Program-made: the position numbers and the translations under genes
Shown here: positions 13,761 to 24,257 of the stretch, one piece after another
Layout: each line of letters starts with the position of its first letter
Numbering within the stretch: position 1 is the stretch's first letter
From: Parascedosporium putredinis
Taxonomy: Eukaryota; Ascomycota; Sordariomycetes; Microascales; Microascaceae
NCBI GenBank assembly: GCA_949357655.1
Contig: CASHTG010000014.1
Span: 1 to 64,000, forward strand
Reading direction: 5' to 3'
Length of the DNA stretch: 64,000 nt
Notes under the pieces: generated by a model
Told to the model about the DNA's origin: nothing
The model's input: the letters and a program-made list of their open reading frames with translations, nothing else
The model's database searches: none

Positions 13761-16458
13761 AAGAAATACTAAAGAGAAAGAGAAGAAGGCTAAGGAAGGT
13801 AACTACTATATAGTTATAGGTAGTTAGTAAGAATATCTTAAAGGGAGTAAAATTTTCTTTATCTTATCCCTATTATATTATATTATATATTTTATATATA
13901 AAAGGAGGATAGTAAGTATTAAAGTAATAGGAAGGTTAATAATATTTATAATAGGAAGGATAATAGTAATAAATAAATAAGATAATATATAGTAATTATT
14001 TAATTAGTAACCTAAATATTATTATAATAATAATAGGTAGCTAAGGCTAAGTAACTAAAAATAATATTATAATATAGATTATAATAAACTATAGTATAAT
14101 AAACCTATTAAATAAGTAGTAATTATTAACTAATAAAGTTAACTAGCTATATAATATTTAGAAGCTAAGTAAAACTTATATATAATATTTAGATTTATAG
14201 GTAATATTATAGTTATTAAGCTAAATAATCTAAGAATAGGTAATAAACCTTACCTTTAATTAGGTATAGTTAATACTAATAAAGATAGATATACTAGTAA
14301 TTTAAATTATAGATATTAATAACTAACTTACTCTTAAGATTATAAAGGAGTTATAAGATCTAAGATATAGTTACTATAAAGACTACCTAGTAGTAAATAA
14401 TACTATTAGAGGAGGAAGGGGAAGAGCTACTAGATAGGTAGTAGGGGTAGTAATAAGATAGATAAAGTAGTAAGTAGTAGCTATATAGTAAATACTAGTA
14501 GCTCTATAAGTATTAGTACCTCTATAAGTATTAGTAATCCTAATAGTACCTATAGTCTTAATAGTACTAACTATACTAGTAGCCCTAGTTATAGTAGTAA
14601 GATAAGGATAGCTACTAATATTATTATAGGAAGCTTAAATTCTCCTACTACTTAATAAGAAGATAGATATAATCTATAATAGGATAGTATTAAATATAAA
14701 CCTTAGGAAGCTAATAAATACCTTAGTATTTAAAAAGTAAGTAAACCTAGGAGTTTAGCTATTAGTTAACCCCTTACTAACTTAGAAAATAAGCTTATAG
14801 TAGATACTATTTAAGAAATAGGTTAGTAAGTAAAAATATAAAAGCTTAGAAATCACTATAGAAGGTAAAATTATTAGTAAAAGTAAAAGTAAGGTATTAT
14901 AGAGGAATATAATTACTCCTAGTAACTAGAAGGATAAATAAGTTATATCTCCTAAGAAAAGTAGAAAGAGAAAATACTTCTTATAATATTACTACCCCTA
15001 GAAAGTAATTCCTTATAACCTTACCTATCTATACCTCCTAACCCTATTTCTTTCTTTACTTTTATTACTAAGATTACTTAAACCCTAACCTTATAATAAA
15101 TATCACTTACTACTAGATAAGTAACTAAAGAACTAAAAGTAAGGGTTTAAAAAGTATTATACTAATAATTACTAATAAGAAAAGGATACCTATTAAGAAG
15201 GATAAAAAGTATACCTTTAAAGAGGAAGCTATAGAATAGATTATAGAACTCTATAAAGAAAGGTTATTATAAAGAAATACCCTAAATATAGTTAAATTAT
15301 TCTATAAGAAATACTAATTAAAGTATAAGTAGGTAGATAACCCTATAGTCTATAATATATAAGGTAAATTAACTATAATTACTTAAACCTAAAAGGATAA
15401 GAAAAAAATAAAAAAGGTTAAGTGATTAATAATTATTATACTCTAAGTATATAAAGATATATTTAACCTCTTACTAGTATTCTAGTAGGACCTTAAAGAA
15501 GTAGATATAGTAAATTAGGGAATACTCCCTAATAAGTAGGTTACTATTATTACCCCTATAAATAAATATAAAAGGAGGTAAATAACCTAACTATAAAGAA
15601 GTATATTAAGGATATATAGGAATCACTAAGAAAGGTAGTAAATATATATAAGTAAGATAATAAAAGGGATAATATAATTAAGTAAGTTATAATTAAAGCT
15701 AGTAAGGAAGAGATAGACCTTAATAGCTATAATAACTTATATAAAGATAAGAATAAAGAGGAAATAAGCCCTTACTAGATATACTAATTAACTAGAAATA
15801 AAAGGAAAGAAATAGTAACTACTATTAAAAAGTTATTAGAAAGTACTAATAAAGGAGTTTAGATTAACTAGTAACTTTACTAGCTATATAGAGAAGGGAA
15901 AAGACTCTTTATCTATAAGCTATTATATAGATATATTTAAATACTAACCCCTACCTAAATAGTAAGTTACCTTATACTAAACCTAGTACTACTTATAGAA
16001 CTACTATATCCCTCTTCTAGTAGTTATTAAATATAAGGATAGTAAAAGTAATCCCCTTAGTAGAAGAGGAAAATGATAATAATATAGATATTACTAATCT
16101 CTTATAGTATAAGAAGGAGATTACTACCTTATATAATAAATATTAAAAACTATAGGAGGAGAACTAGGAGCTATATAGTATAGTAGTAGAACTAGTAAAA
16201 GAATAGAAGTAGGGAGAGAATACTTACTAGAAAGTATACTAGAGTATAGGATAGGAATAAAGGCTAATATATAAATAAATAGCTAGTAAAGGTAAAATAG
16301 AACTAGTAATTACTTACTAATTATATTTATTATAATATCTTACTTAAGTAAATATATACCTTATTTACCTTACTATATTAAATAAAAAGAGGAAGGCTAG
16401 ATATCTAAGAGGAAGGGAGTCCTAATAAGGATATTAGATATTTCCTACTAAACTAAGG
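13760..16458 (+). other. unexplained interior of element 2 between chromodomain and 3' LTR
   Basis: About 2.7 kb inside the LTR boundaries but downstream of pol. Reading through the stops gives stretches rich in Lys, Glu and Ile (for example about 15,170-15,560), but no family could be recognised. It may be an extra open reading frame, a nested insertion with its ends erased by RIP, or captured host sequence. Confidence 0.4.
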
Positions 16459-16874
16459 TATTATTATATTAATAGATACTTACTAGGTAGTAAATACTAG
16501 TAATAGCTAGTAAACCCCTATTTAAGTAAGGAACTACTACTATAGTAAGTGATCACTAGTAAAATATAATAGTAAGTAATCACTATTATAACTAGTAACC
16601 TAAGGAAGAGATTACTATTAGATACTAGTAAGTAAGAGCTAGCTAGTAGAAGATATAAAAGGATAGTAATCCCCTAAATAGAAAAGATAAGAACTTACCT
16701 CTAAATATACTAATACCTACCTTACTCTATTATAATATAAATAGGTATAATATATATAGAACTAAGTTACCTATGATCACCCTAAAGAGATAGATAGTAC
16801 TATCTCACCTACTAACTTACTTATAGATAGTTTAACTAACTGTAAATAAGTAGTATAATATTTTATTATAATAA
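16459..16874 (+). repeat. 3' LTR of element 2
   Basis: The direct-repeat partner of 6,597-7,010. Differences are mainly C-to-T at CpA, such as ACTAGCA against ACTAGTA, so this copy is the more heavily mutated. Beyond 16,874 the sequence is low-complexity AT until about 17,040. Confidence 0.88.
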
Positions 16875-17203
16875 ATATAATAATATTAATAATAATTATA
16901 ATTAATTATTAATTTAAATAAATAATATAAAATATTTATAAAAAAGATAATATAATTCTCTAATAATAATAAAAAGATAATATATTATTTATATTATTAT
17001 ATTATATAGTAATATCCTATTTTAGTTCTATTAGATAGTAAAGATATAGACTTAGATAACTTAGAGCCTGATATATAAGATCTATAGATAGTTTATAGTG
17101 AAATTCCTATAATGAAGTTAGGACTCTCTATAGGTGTGGTACTATATAAAACTTAAGTATAGTTGGATGATGAGAGTACCCTATGTGATTAAAGTCTATC
17201 TTC

Positions 17204-18272
17204 TTACTCCTTTCTCTCCTTAGAAGATTCGACGATGACATGCGACTCGCTCCCGAATATGCTAGACTCGGTGTCGTTTTTCCATTTGTTTAGCCTGGAA
17301 ATAATTTCGAGTTCAAGCCGCTCTTTTCCTATAGGCCCTTCTTGAAATTCCTTAACCATATCGGTCCCTGGTGGGAAATCATGCTCGAAAATAGCCTCTC
17401 CTGTACCGCGCATATTGGCTAGAACGCTTTGGCGAAAATGCCATCGAAGAAGTTGGTCAGAAACGCGATGAGGATCATCCGGATTAAGACAGACAGGGTC
17501 CAGCGTTCTCCCATCACAGCCGAAAGAGTCAGTATTGAATACTACAATCTTATGACCATCCTTTATGGTTTATTAGCTATATTCTATTTCGACTATATGG
17601 TAAGGTGGAACTTACATCTGGGTTAACAGATATGAGATATTGGTCGAAAAGTCTGTGGATATGAGATGATAGAAGCATCCCATTTTGTATAGAGTTGATC
17701 TTTGAATTGCCTACATGCATAGTATTATCCATATCCGCAATCCATCTTCTATCGTTAAACTGGATCCATAGAGACTCTTTCTCTAAAGGGAAGACATGCG
17801 TGGCCTCAAATCCATCCCAACTATGATATATTGCTCCCCGATTGATCACACCAGAAATAACACAGCGACCATCGCGCTCGCGAACGCCATCTCGGAAACG
17901 GTCCTCGCGGTCAGATACAGAATGGGATATCAATCGTAGGACCCAAGGCTCGTTGCTCAACTTAAGTTCATCTATAATACAAAATTAGTCTACTGCAAGC
18001 TGAGCAAGGTATTCTTGCAGGGGTAAAGACTGACCATCACATTTTACAAGATACACCCCAGGCTCAAGTGGCGCGTCAATGCGTGAGATGGTTCTTCCTG
18101 TGTGCTGCAAAGTAACCTCGATCGGTTTCTCTAGTATAAGAATGATGGATAGAAAATGGAGAGTATTTTTCTCCGTGATTGAACCATTTTGTACTAGACC
18201 GCCAAGGACTGTATTAGGGTTAGAGGCGTCTAGAAATTTAACATTGCGAGCAGAACTGCGATCGCGAGGCAT
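17204..18272 (-). pseudogene. HNH endonuclease-domain protein with one in-frame stop
   Basis: Two exons, 17,616-18,272 and 17,204-17,560. The 55-bp intron (GTAAGT, GCTAAT branch, AAAG end) joins NPD to DGHK. The start is ATG at 18,272 (MPRDRSS); the upstream GTG is less likely. Exon 1 carries an N-terminal domain and then an HNH_2-type nuclease core: RCVISG, THVFP, then NGMLLSSHIHRLFD. This family is common in filamentous fungi; substrates are unknown. One TAA at 17,985-17,987 splits the frame while the sequence on both sides stays in register. It is consistent with CAA-to-TAA, i.e. a single C-to-T at CpA, right beside the RIP tract. Otherwise about 337 residues would be encoded. The stop could also be a sequencing error or a 22-nt intron; the latter seems too short. 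Confidence 0.72.
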
Positions 18273-18357
18273 CTTGTCTAGGAACAGAGGAATCACACAT
18301 GGAATCAGGCCGAATGTGGGACCGCCTTTGTGAAGGTACGGGTTTTGCTAAGGCCCC

Positions 18358-18397
18358 GACTATTCGGACTATGTAGCTCTGACTATTCGGACTATGT
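18358..18397 (+). repeat. two-copy 23-bp direct repeat
   Basis: GACTATTCGGACTATGT occurs at 18,358-18,374 and again at 18,381-18,397. It is just upstream of the HNH gene start, within its likely promoter. Function unknown. Confidence 0.8.
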
Positions 18398-18488
18398 GCA
18401 GATTATCTGTGGTTTTGCCAGCACAGTATTTCCGCGCCTGCCCATCCGTTTACTTCCATCGCCTAAGGCATCTAGCCTTTTACCCTTT

Positions 18489-18649
18489 ACATTACCTATT
18501 TCAAACACTCCTTTTAGTTTATTATATATACTTCTTTTAGCTTATTTCAAGCGCTCATTTTAGCCTATTTAAGTTGCTCATTTTGGCCTATTTCGAGGAC
18601 TCTATTTAGTCTATTTCTAGGACTCTATTTAGTGTATTTCGAGGACATA
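18489..18649 (+). repeat. degenerate 23-bp tandem array, seven units
   Basis: Units of exactly 23 bp run from 18,489 to 18,649 with the pattern TTTTAGCCTATTTCNAGGNCT. Later units are more alike than early ones. The array ends where a RIP-type AT island begins. It is not coding. Confidence 0.78.
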
Positions 18650-19060
18650 ATATAATAGTTTATATATTATATATTTTAAAAATATATAAAAGATATCTAA
18701 AAGGAGAGTTATATATTTTAGTTTTAATTATATATATATAACTATATTTTAAAGTTATTTTCCCTTATATTATATTTTTAAAAGGTTATATTAAAAAGCT
18801 AAAGTTAATAATAGCTAGTTTTCTAATATAATTTACTACTTTAAAGCTTTTTTTATTAAGTTTTATTTTATATTATTTATATTATTATAGTTATTAATAT
18901 ATTATTATAATAGCTTTTTATAATATTTATTATATTATATCTTATTCTTACTTTAACTTATAAAAGTTTATTATATATAATATATCTTATTGAATAAGCA
19001 AGTTATAAAATATCTAATATTATTAAATAGAGCTAAAAGTCTAAAATATCCCTATATTAT
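18650..19060. other. small RIP-type AT island
   Basis: About 410 bp with the same vocabulary as the first 17 kb: TATA-rich, almost no CA or TG. It is probably a fragment of a repeat that was RIP-mutated. No domain is readable. Confidence 0.6.
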
Positions 19061-20197
19061 TACTTCTTCATTTTGATTTTGTTTTAGGGTGGTGTTTGTA
19101 TTTCGTAATAGGGTGTAGAGCTGTGGGGGTGTGTGGTATGAGTAGGAGCTATTTTTACCTCCCTGGTCGATTGCCACTAACAAGATCGGGCTGTCACTTG
19201 TCGTAAATGGCGGCGACGCCCTACCCGCCACTTCTGTCGTTCCTCTCGGTTCTCTTCATCCTTTAATTCAAGGCGGCGAATGACCAGTTTATGCTGACGG
19301 TATCGCCTTGGCCCAAAGGGTGAAGGCACGGATGATGGCGATCTTGAAATCGCCACGCGTTGCCGCGCACCGCGGCTAGCGCTTGATCATTAAACCCCGT
19401 CATACCCCTTGCGCACATGTTAGTCCTGATAGGATGACCACTAGGGAAAGTGGAAGATGTGAGGAGAGAGGTACAGAGAGTAGGAATAAGAGGTAGTATG
19501 GGAGAAAAGGGGGCATGAAAGGAAGACGCTAAATCAATGGTTTGTATACTATTGATGTAATGGGTAGAAGAGGTAACTATTAATAACACCCTCTAGAATA
19601 TCGCTTATTATAGAACCTAGTATTTTAAGTTCTGATAATTAGTAAGGATCTTAAAGGATTAGACGCTCCGTAGCTTTATATCTATGGATCCTACTAGTTA
19701 AGTACAGTATAGGTAGGGCTAGTGAAAGGATGATGCAGGTACTGTTAAGGAAGACAAGGCCACCATCCACGAAACTTAGGATACCTTGAATAACTCGTCG
19801 ATGAAGGGATTGCTAAGTCTATTAGCATCTCCAACTTTGTGGCCTAGCTCCCCTACTACCTGGATAGCTACTCCCGCTAGCCGATTTCTGCCCTGTAGAT
19901 CGAGTACCACCCTTACCTTATCAGCCTAGGCTGATCGACATGGCGCAGAAGAGAGGCATTGTGATAACAGCATACTCGTCCTTTAGACTCTTGTCGTTCC
20001 TGGAGCACCACCGTTGGTGATGCCCCCGATCAGTTCGACCCTCTCACACCTATTTCGTTCGGAACGGTTCCCCTTCTGGGAACCTTTTCCTCTCCCCATC
20101 TTCCATCACCCATCCACATTCATATCCTTTCCCCACCATTTTCCCTCCCACACCTTCTGCGACATAATCCTCCCCCAGCACATTCATCGCCATCGGG
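19061..20197. other. no gene recognised
   Basis: Normal composition. A 108-codon open frame on the - strand (19,263-19,589) has no recognisable domain and a low-complexity N-terminal half, so I do not call it. The last 200 bp are pyrimidine-rich and probably belong to the promoter of the next gene. Confidence 0.4.
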
Positions 20198-21060
20198 ATG
20201 TCTCACGATTGTTACCAGAAAAGCCAGCTCGACAAGCGACTCCTCAAAGTCCCGGCGCGCTGGACAGACGAGCAGCTCGATTTCCTCCGATTCCTCTTCC
20301 CTGAAAGCTCGACGCCCGCTCCCGCGCCCGAGGGGGCCCTCAAGCTACAACCGAGGGGATATCCAGAAGGTTCGAGATAGTTTACAATCCCCCAACTCAA
20401 TCAGTCGACACAAGGGCATAGCGAGGCTCTTCTCCGCTCCTCCGCCTAGCTCGCAGCCAGGGTATAAGTATAACACTCCTTCGTTTGTGTGTAAGGCTGC
20501 TAACCCTGTTTCTCCCCTGGTAGCGAGAAGCTCGCGCTCTTGTTTCAGCGACGTCGACTCTTCTTTGACTGCGTTGTCCTACCCCAGCTTGACAGCAGTG
20601 GCCAGGAGATTCGATTCCTCGCCTACGCTGACGAGTGGCATATCATCCTCCAGAAGAACCTCGCCAGGAAATACCATGAACACCAAAGCTTAAGGCGAGA
20701 CAATTATAATCCATATATTGCTGCCCTTCTCATCGCTATCGCCCAGGCTCATGATGACCGAGAGGCGCCTTATATAACTGTCAGTTCCACGCTATCTATC
20801 TCACGCTCGTGTTCATCTACTTATAGCTATAATAGGCTTCCGTTCTATATACAGCAAATCCAGCTGATCCTATGAGAATGCACGTCGAGAATATTTATCT
20901 CTACACCGCCAGGATCCCACGCCCCTTGCTTGACTTTTCCAGGCGACCTAAGGGCATCCTCCCCGTGTACAGTCCTATTAGGGTCTCTTGTATTTCAATA
21001 CTTGTGGAGCCATTAGAATCGCTCCGTGAGCGAATTTTTCTGGCGATACCCGGCGGATAG
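20198..21060 (+). CDS. unrecognised three-exon fungal gene, one frameshift
   Basis: Exons 20,198-20,461, 20,524-20,779 and 20,836-21,060. Introns of 62 bp (GTATAAGT, GCTAAC branch, TAG) and 56 bp (GTCAGT...AATAG) keep the frame. Starting at MSHDCYQKSQ, about 247 residues would result if one extra base is discounted in the GGGGGCCC run at 20,332-20,339. Before it the frame reads LDFLRFLFPE, after it NRGDIQKVRDSLQ. Later segments (ALLFQRRRLFFD, LARKYHEHQ, YTARIPRPLLDF) look like a compact globular protein. It has the look of a conserved lineage-specific fungal family, but I cannot name a domain or function. There is no signal peptide or membrane segment. Confidence 0.6.
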
Positions 21061-22089
21061 GATGATGCGACTGAGAAGGAGAAAGCGGAGGGGTGGTGAG
21101 TGTTGGTTGAAGAGCAAAGATAAAGGGCGGAAGGGCCTAGTAAACAGAGTTTTCCCAGTTGTAACCCTCTAGTAAGATCCTGTGGCGCCGCCCATTAGTT
21201 AAACCCCTCTTATCGCCCTCGTCCTCGCTCTACTATGCTCGCCACATCTTAACGTCAATCTGCCCCGGTCGCGCATATAAGTACAGCACTCATGATTCAC
21301 CTCGCTTAGTACTCTCTACCTTTCCTCCTTCCCCCAAACACCTACGAAGCTTCACTCTCTCCTCAAACTAAGCGTCCAAGCGGCGCCCTCACTCTTCTTC
21401 CCCCTAATCTCCCTACTCATTTCATCACGGTCCTCATTCCCCTTCCCCTTCTCCTGTTCCTGCTAGTGTCGCCTCGAGATTGCCTCTTTCTACTGATGGA
21501 GTTGAGGACCTGATGTTGGTAGGTTTCTTACTCTCGTGAACCCGCTTCTCTGCGCACATATTTCCTCGAATCTTCTGGCTCATTGCATTCACTCTACTCT
21601 TCTAGACTTGCCTGTGTTTTGCGCGGAAAGCGCCACGGGTCGCTACGGAGAGCATAACCATGCTCTGAGAATGGGCTAAGGGAATCCTCGCCCCTTTCCC
21701 CTCTTCCTTTTCTCATCGAACCCCGGCTCACGCTCATGCACCGTTCTCTTGCGCCATATTGCTCGGTTCGACGAAGCACCCAATTGGAGATAGCGAGACG
21801 ACGAGACGCAAATTAAGGGGGAACTGCTAACATGGCCTTTACGCCCGACCTATGTTCCTACTCAAGCGCAAGATTTCCGCGTCTTCCCGTCGCAATATCT
21901 CCGGAGCAGAGGCTAGCGAGGGGAGACGCAGGCAACAACCTCTTAGAACGACGCATATAGCAAAGATAACTACACTCCGCACCATAGCGTACCACATCCA
22001 CCATATAAGCGCCGCAAAGTACCTCATCTTTCTCAACTAAGTAATCCATCACCCTGCTCCAGAGTTGAAACGCCATCTAGACGCACCCC
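21061..22089. other. no intact gene; pyrimidine-rich DNA
   Basis: 21,180-21,500 is CT-rich, like a promoter or 5' leader. Short open frames around 21,840-22,060 are interrupted. They may be the degraded 5' part of the Myb-like relic that follows. Confidence 0.35.
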
Positions 22090-22498
22090 TGCGTACTTTG
22101 TCTCCGATGACACCTCAGACACGGACATGGACACGGACACGGACGCGGCGGATTCTCAGGCCAAGTACGAAGAGTGGCCACTCTAGAACGTGGCTCTAGG
22201 GCATATAACCTAGTGAAGCAGGACGGTTTTCCAGCTCCAGTTTACGTGGGATTCGTGTACTGGGCATGGAAGGTAGGTACGTAAGCGGGTACATGTTGGC
22301 AAGGGTAGGAAACATGAAATGAAACGAAGACACACAGCGAAGAATACTAAGTTTACACCTAATGAGGATGCGCTGCTTGTTGAGCTCAAGGATAGTTGTC
22401 TAATAAACCGGGATGAAATTCAGTTTGCAAATGAATTCCCAGGGCGGAGTCGGGGCGCTCTGCAGGTGAGATGCTCTACAAAACTGAAGAAGATATGA
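22090..22498 (+). pseudogene. relic of a Myb/SANT-like domain protein
   Basis: The last 59 codons (22,319-22,498) are open and read as a SANT/Myb-type helix bundle: FTPNEDALLVELK, then ANEFPGRSRGALQVR, resembling 'W-x-x-E-E-D-x-L-L...FPGRSxxALQxRY'. Upstream at about 22,100-22,190 an acidic run of Asp/Thr (TDMDTDTDTD) precedes a stop, and another segment at about 22,230-22,275 (VFQLQFTWDSC) is in a different frame. The pieces look like one DNA-binding protein gene that has lost its frame. Whether the C-terminal piece is still expressed cannot be told. Confidence 0.45.
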
Positions 22499-22842
22499 AT
22501 ACTACAAAACTAAAGGAGAAATGAATACTATATAGATATGTGATCAACTTTTTAGGCCTCCTTCCGCTAGCCTCAAGAGCCGGGTGAACCCACGTGATTG
22601 TGTTGGAACACGCAACTAACGTGAGAGAAAGTTCAAGCGAGAGACGAGTAACGCATCTCAAGAGCAGTGCAGTTAACGTGTATTATTAACCTGTCACGAC
22701 TCCGACGTACTCGAAGCGCGTTCGGCCTCGCGAAATGTAGACTGGCGGCTCGTGCAAAAGTTCCGTTGAAGGCTTACTGTCCAGTCGTCTCATCCAAGTC
22801 TCAGGACGGTCTGCCAACTCCCCCACTCCCCCTTCCTTACTA

Positions 22843-23647
22843 TTAGCTCTGCTCTCTTTGCGCGACGATGAGGACCTGCGCTTTGCCGCTGCTTGTCGCA
22901 GAGCCATCAGACGGTGGCGGACGGGACTTCGCTACCTCCGAGGTTCTCTGCCTAGTCTCTTCCAGAAGGCTGTCTAGGGAACGCCGAATCTCGTTTAGCC
23001 GCTTGTCCTTCTCCCAGTCAATGATATTCCGGGTGTAGTTGTGGAACTGGATGTAATCTTCGGGCTTCTGAAGCAAGAAACTATCAACGTTCGCCATATA
23101 GTAATCGAGCTCATTTTGTTTCCACAGACTCAAGCCACTCAGAAATAAGCGTTTCAATAGATTCGGGGAAGGGTCCGGATTAACGTAGTTTTCGAGAAAC
23201 GAGGCGTAGGGACGTTTAGGCTTTCGCTGCTGGAGGATCGTCTGCACGAGCATTAGCGATTAACTAAGTGAGGAAATGTTAATATACCTTGGCCACCTGA
23301 TCTGATTCCTCGTTCTTAACTCTCGGCTGTTGCACCTCCATCTGCTCTAATCGAGCTCTTTTCGCGGCGGGCGAAGGATGCGTCTCGAAAGTCGTGTCGA
23401 TCCGCCTCTTCTTCGTGGAGTCGAAGGCATCGTCCCGGACGAAGCCTCCACCCACTGGAGGCTGTTCTTTCAACATCTGCGGAAATTCTGCACCTGATGA
23501 GAAAAGCGTCTCTCGGCAGACAACGTCACTCTAGACCTGCATACCTGCAACCGTACCCGCAACGGTATCCAGCGGTTTTTCTTGTGAGGCCCTGGATGGC
23601 CTTGGAGAAGGCCAGCAAGTCTGCGATGTGGAAACTCCGCTCGTCAT
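22843..23647 (-). CDS. hypothetical protein, 235 aa, three exons
   Basis: Exons 23,545-23,647, 23,288-23,493 and 22,843-23,241. Introns of 51 bp (GTATGC...CATCAG) and 46 bp (GTATAT, GCTAAT branch, GCAG) leave an uninterrupted frame from ATG at 23,647 to TGA. The N-terminal third is Ser/Pro-rich with a basic stretch (TKKRRIDT, AAKRARLEQ) that could be a nuclear localisation signal. The middle third is helical and Tyr/Leu-rich (LDYYMANVDSFLLQKPEDY). The C-terminus is charged, ending EVAKSRPPPSDGS. No known domain was recognised. It stays in frame without correction, unlike many neighbours. A function should not be inferred. Confidence 0.6.
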
Positions 23648-24257
23648 AACAAGGACCGTGACGGTATGTGAAGGACGGACGAATTTCTATCGATTCATCA
23701 GTCTGGCCGAAAAGAAATGGAATAAAGGGTGAATTGTTAGCAAGCGGATGGTTTGAAAAATAGAAGATGTCCTGAAATTTGGATCGCTAAGAAGTTTGGG
23801 CATAGTCAACTTCATAATATATTTCTCACAAAGTTCACCTTTGCGGTCTCGGGCACTCTCGGTGTGGGAACAGTGTCCCAAAGTGATTTGTGTCCCATAA
23901 TCGTCTTGGAAGGTCGATATCAGCAATGTTCTGTTGGACCTTGCACTCGGATGGCCATGTGGCTACCAGCCCTTGGCTCCTCGGCCGCATCCTGTTGGCT
24001 AGCGTATCCTGTATCCTCAAGGACTAAACTTACTGATGGTAGTATTTTTAGACAGGCGGGAACGCAATACACGAATATCTTTGATGATGAGACATCCATA
24101 GATTTGTATATGTAATAATGAAGCCTAGTGCCCTAGCTCTCGAACGCAATCTCACTCCGGAGAGTCGTCGTTGATTAATAGCCTCGACATTCAGCCTCGT
24201 GCCCAAGTCCTTCGAGTTCGATAGTCTACCCTACTTGAACCGGACAGATCAATCCAC
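23648..24257. other. no gene recognised
   Basis: Overlapping open frames exist on both strands (for example 23,753-24,115 +, 23,687-23,926 -), none with a recognisable domain or convincing splice structure. It probably holds the 3' end region of the kinase-like gene and the promoter of the 235-aa gene. Confidence 0.35.

Larger units (their letters stand above)
6597..16874 (+). mobile_element. complete Ty3/gypsy chromovirus with both LTRs, RIP-inactivated
   Basis: A roughly 10.3-kb element bounded by two direct repeats of about 415 bp. On the + strand the interior reads gag-like (about 8,080-9,300), RT (about 10,800-11,350), RNase H (about 11,780-12,110), integrase (about 12,400-13,220) and a C-terminal chromodomain (about 13,560-13,750), all full of stops. 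About 2.7 kb of unexplained sequence follows before the 3' LTR, making the element longer than usual. The flanks are too AT-rich to define a target-site duplication; TATAA occurs on both sides but could be chance. Confidence 0.85.
1..17100. other. RIP-mutated AT-rich heterochromatin-like tract
   Basis: The tract is dominated by TA, CTA, TAG, CCT and AGG words. CpA, TpG and CpG are almost absent, while C survives in CT and CC and G in AG and GG. That is the expected end state of C-to-T change at CpA on both strands, i.e. repeat-induced point mutation. No reading frame of 60 codons survives on either strand. Dead retrotransposon domains are still readable through the stops. Composition changes abruptly at about 17,040-17,110, where CA and TG return and the first gene begins shortly after. 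By analogy with other fungi the tract is probably methylated or H3K9me3-marked; that is inference. Confidence 0.93.

Noticed and set aside
6597..16874. TATAA as a 5-bp target-site duplication of element 2
   Set aside because: Flanks are almost pure A/T, so such a match is expected by chance and the exact LTR ends are uncertain by a few bases.
17964..17985. A 22-nt intron removing the TAA of the HNH gene
   Set aside because: It is too short, the donor is poor, and the frame is the same on both sides, so a point mutation is simpler.
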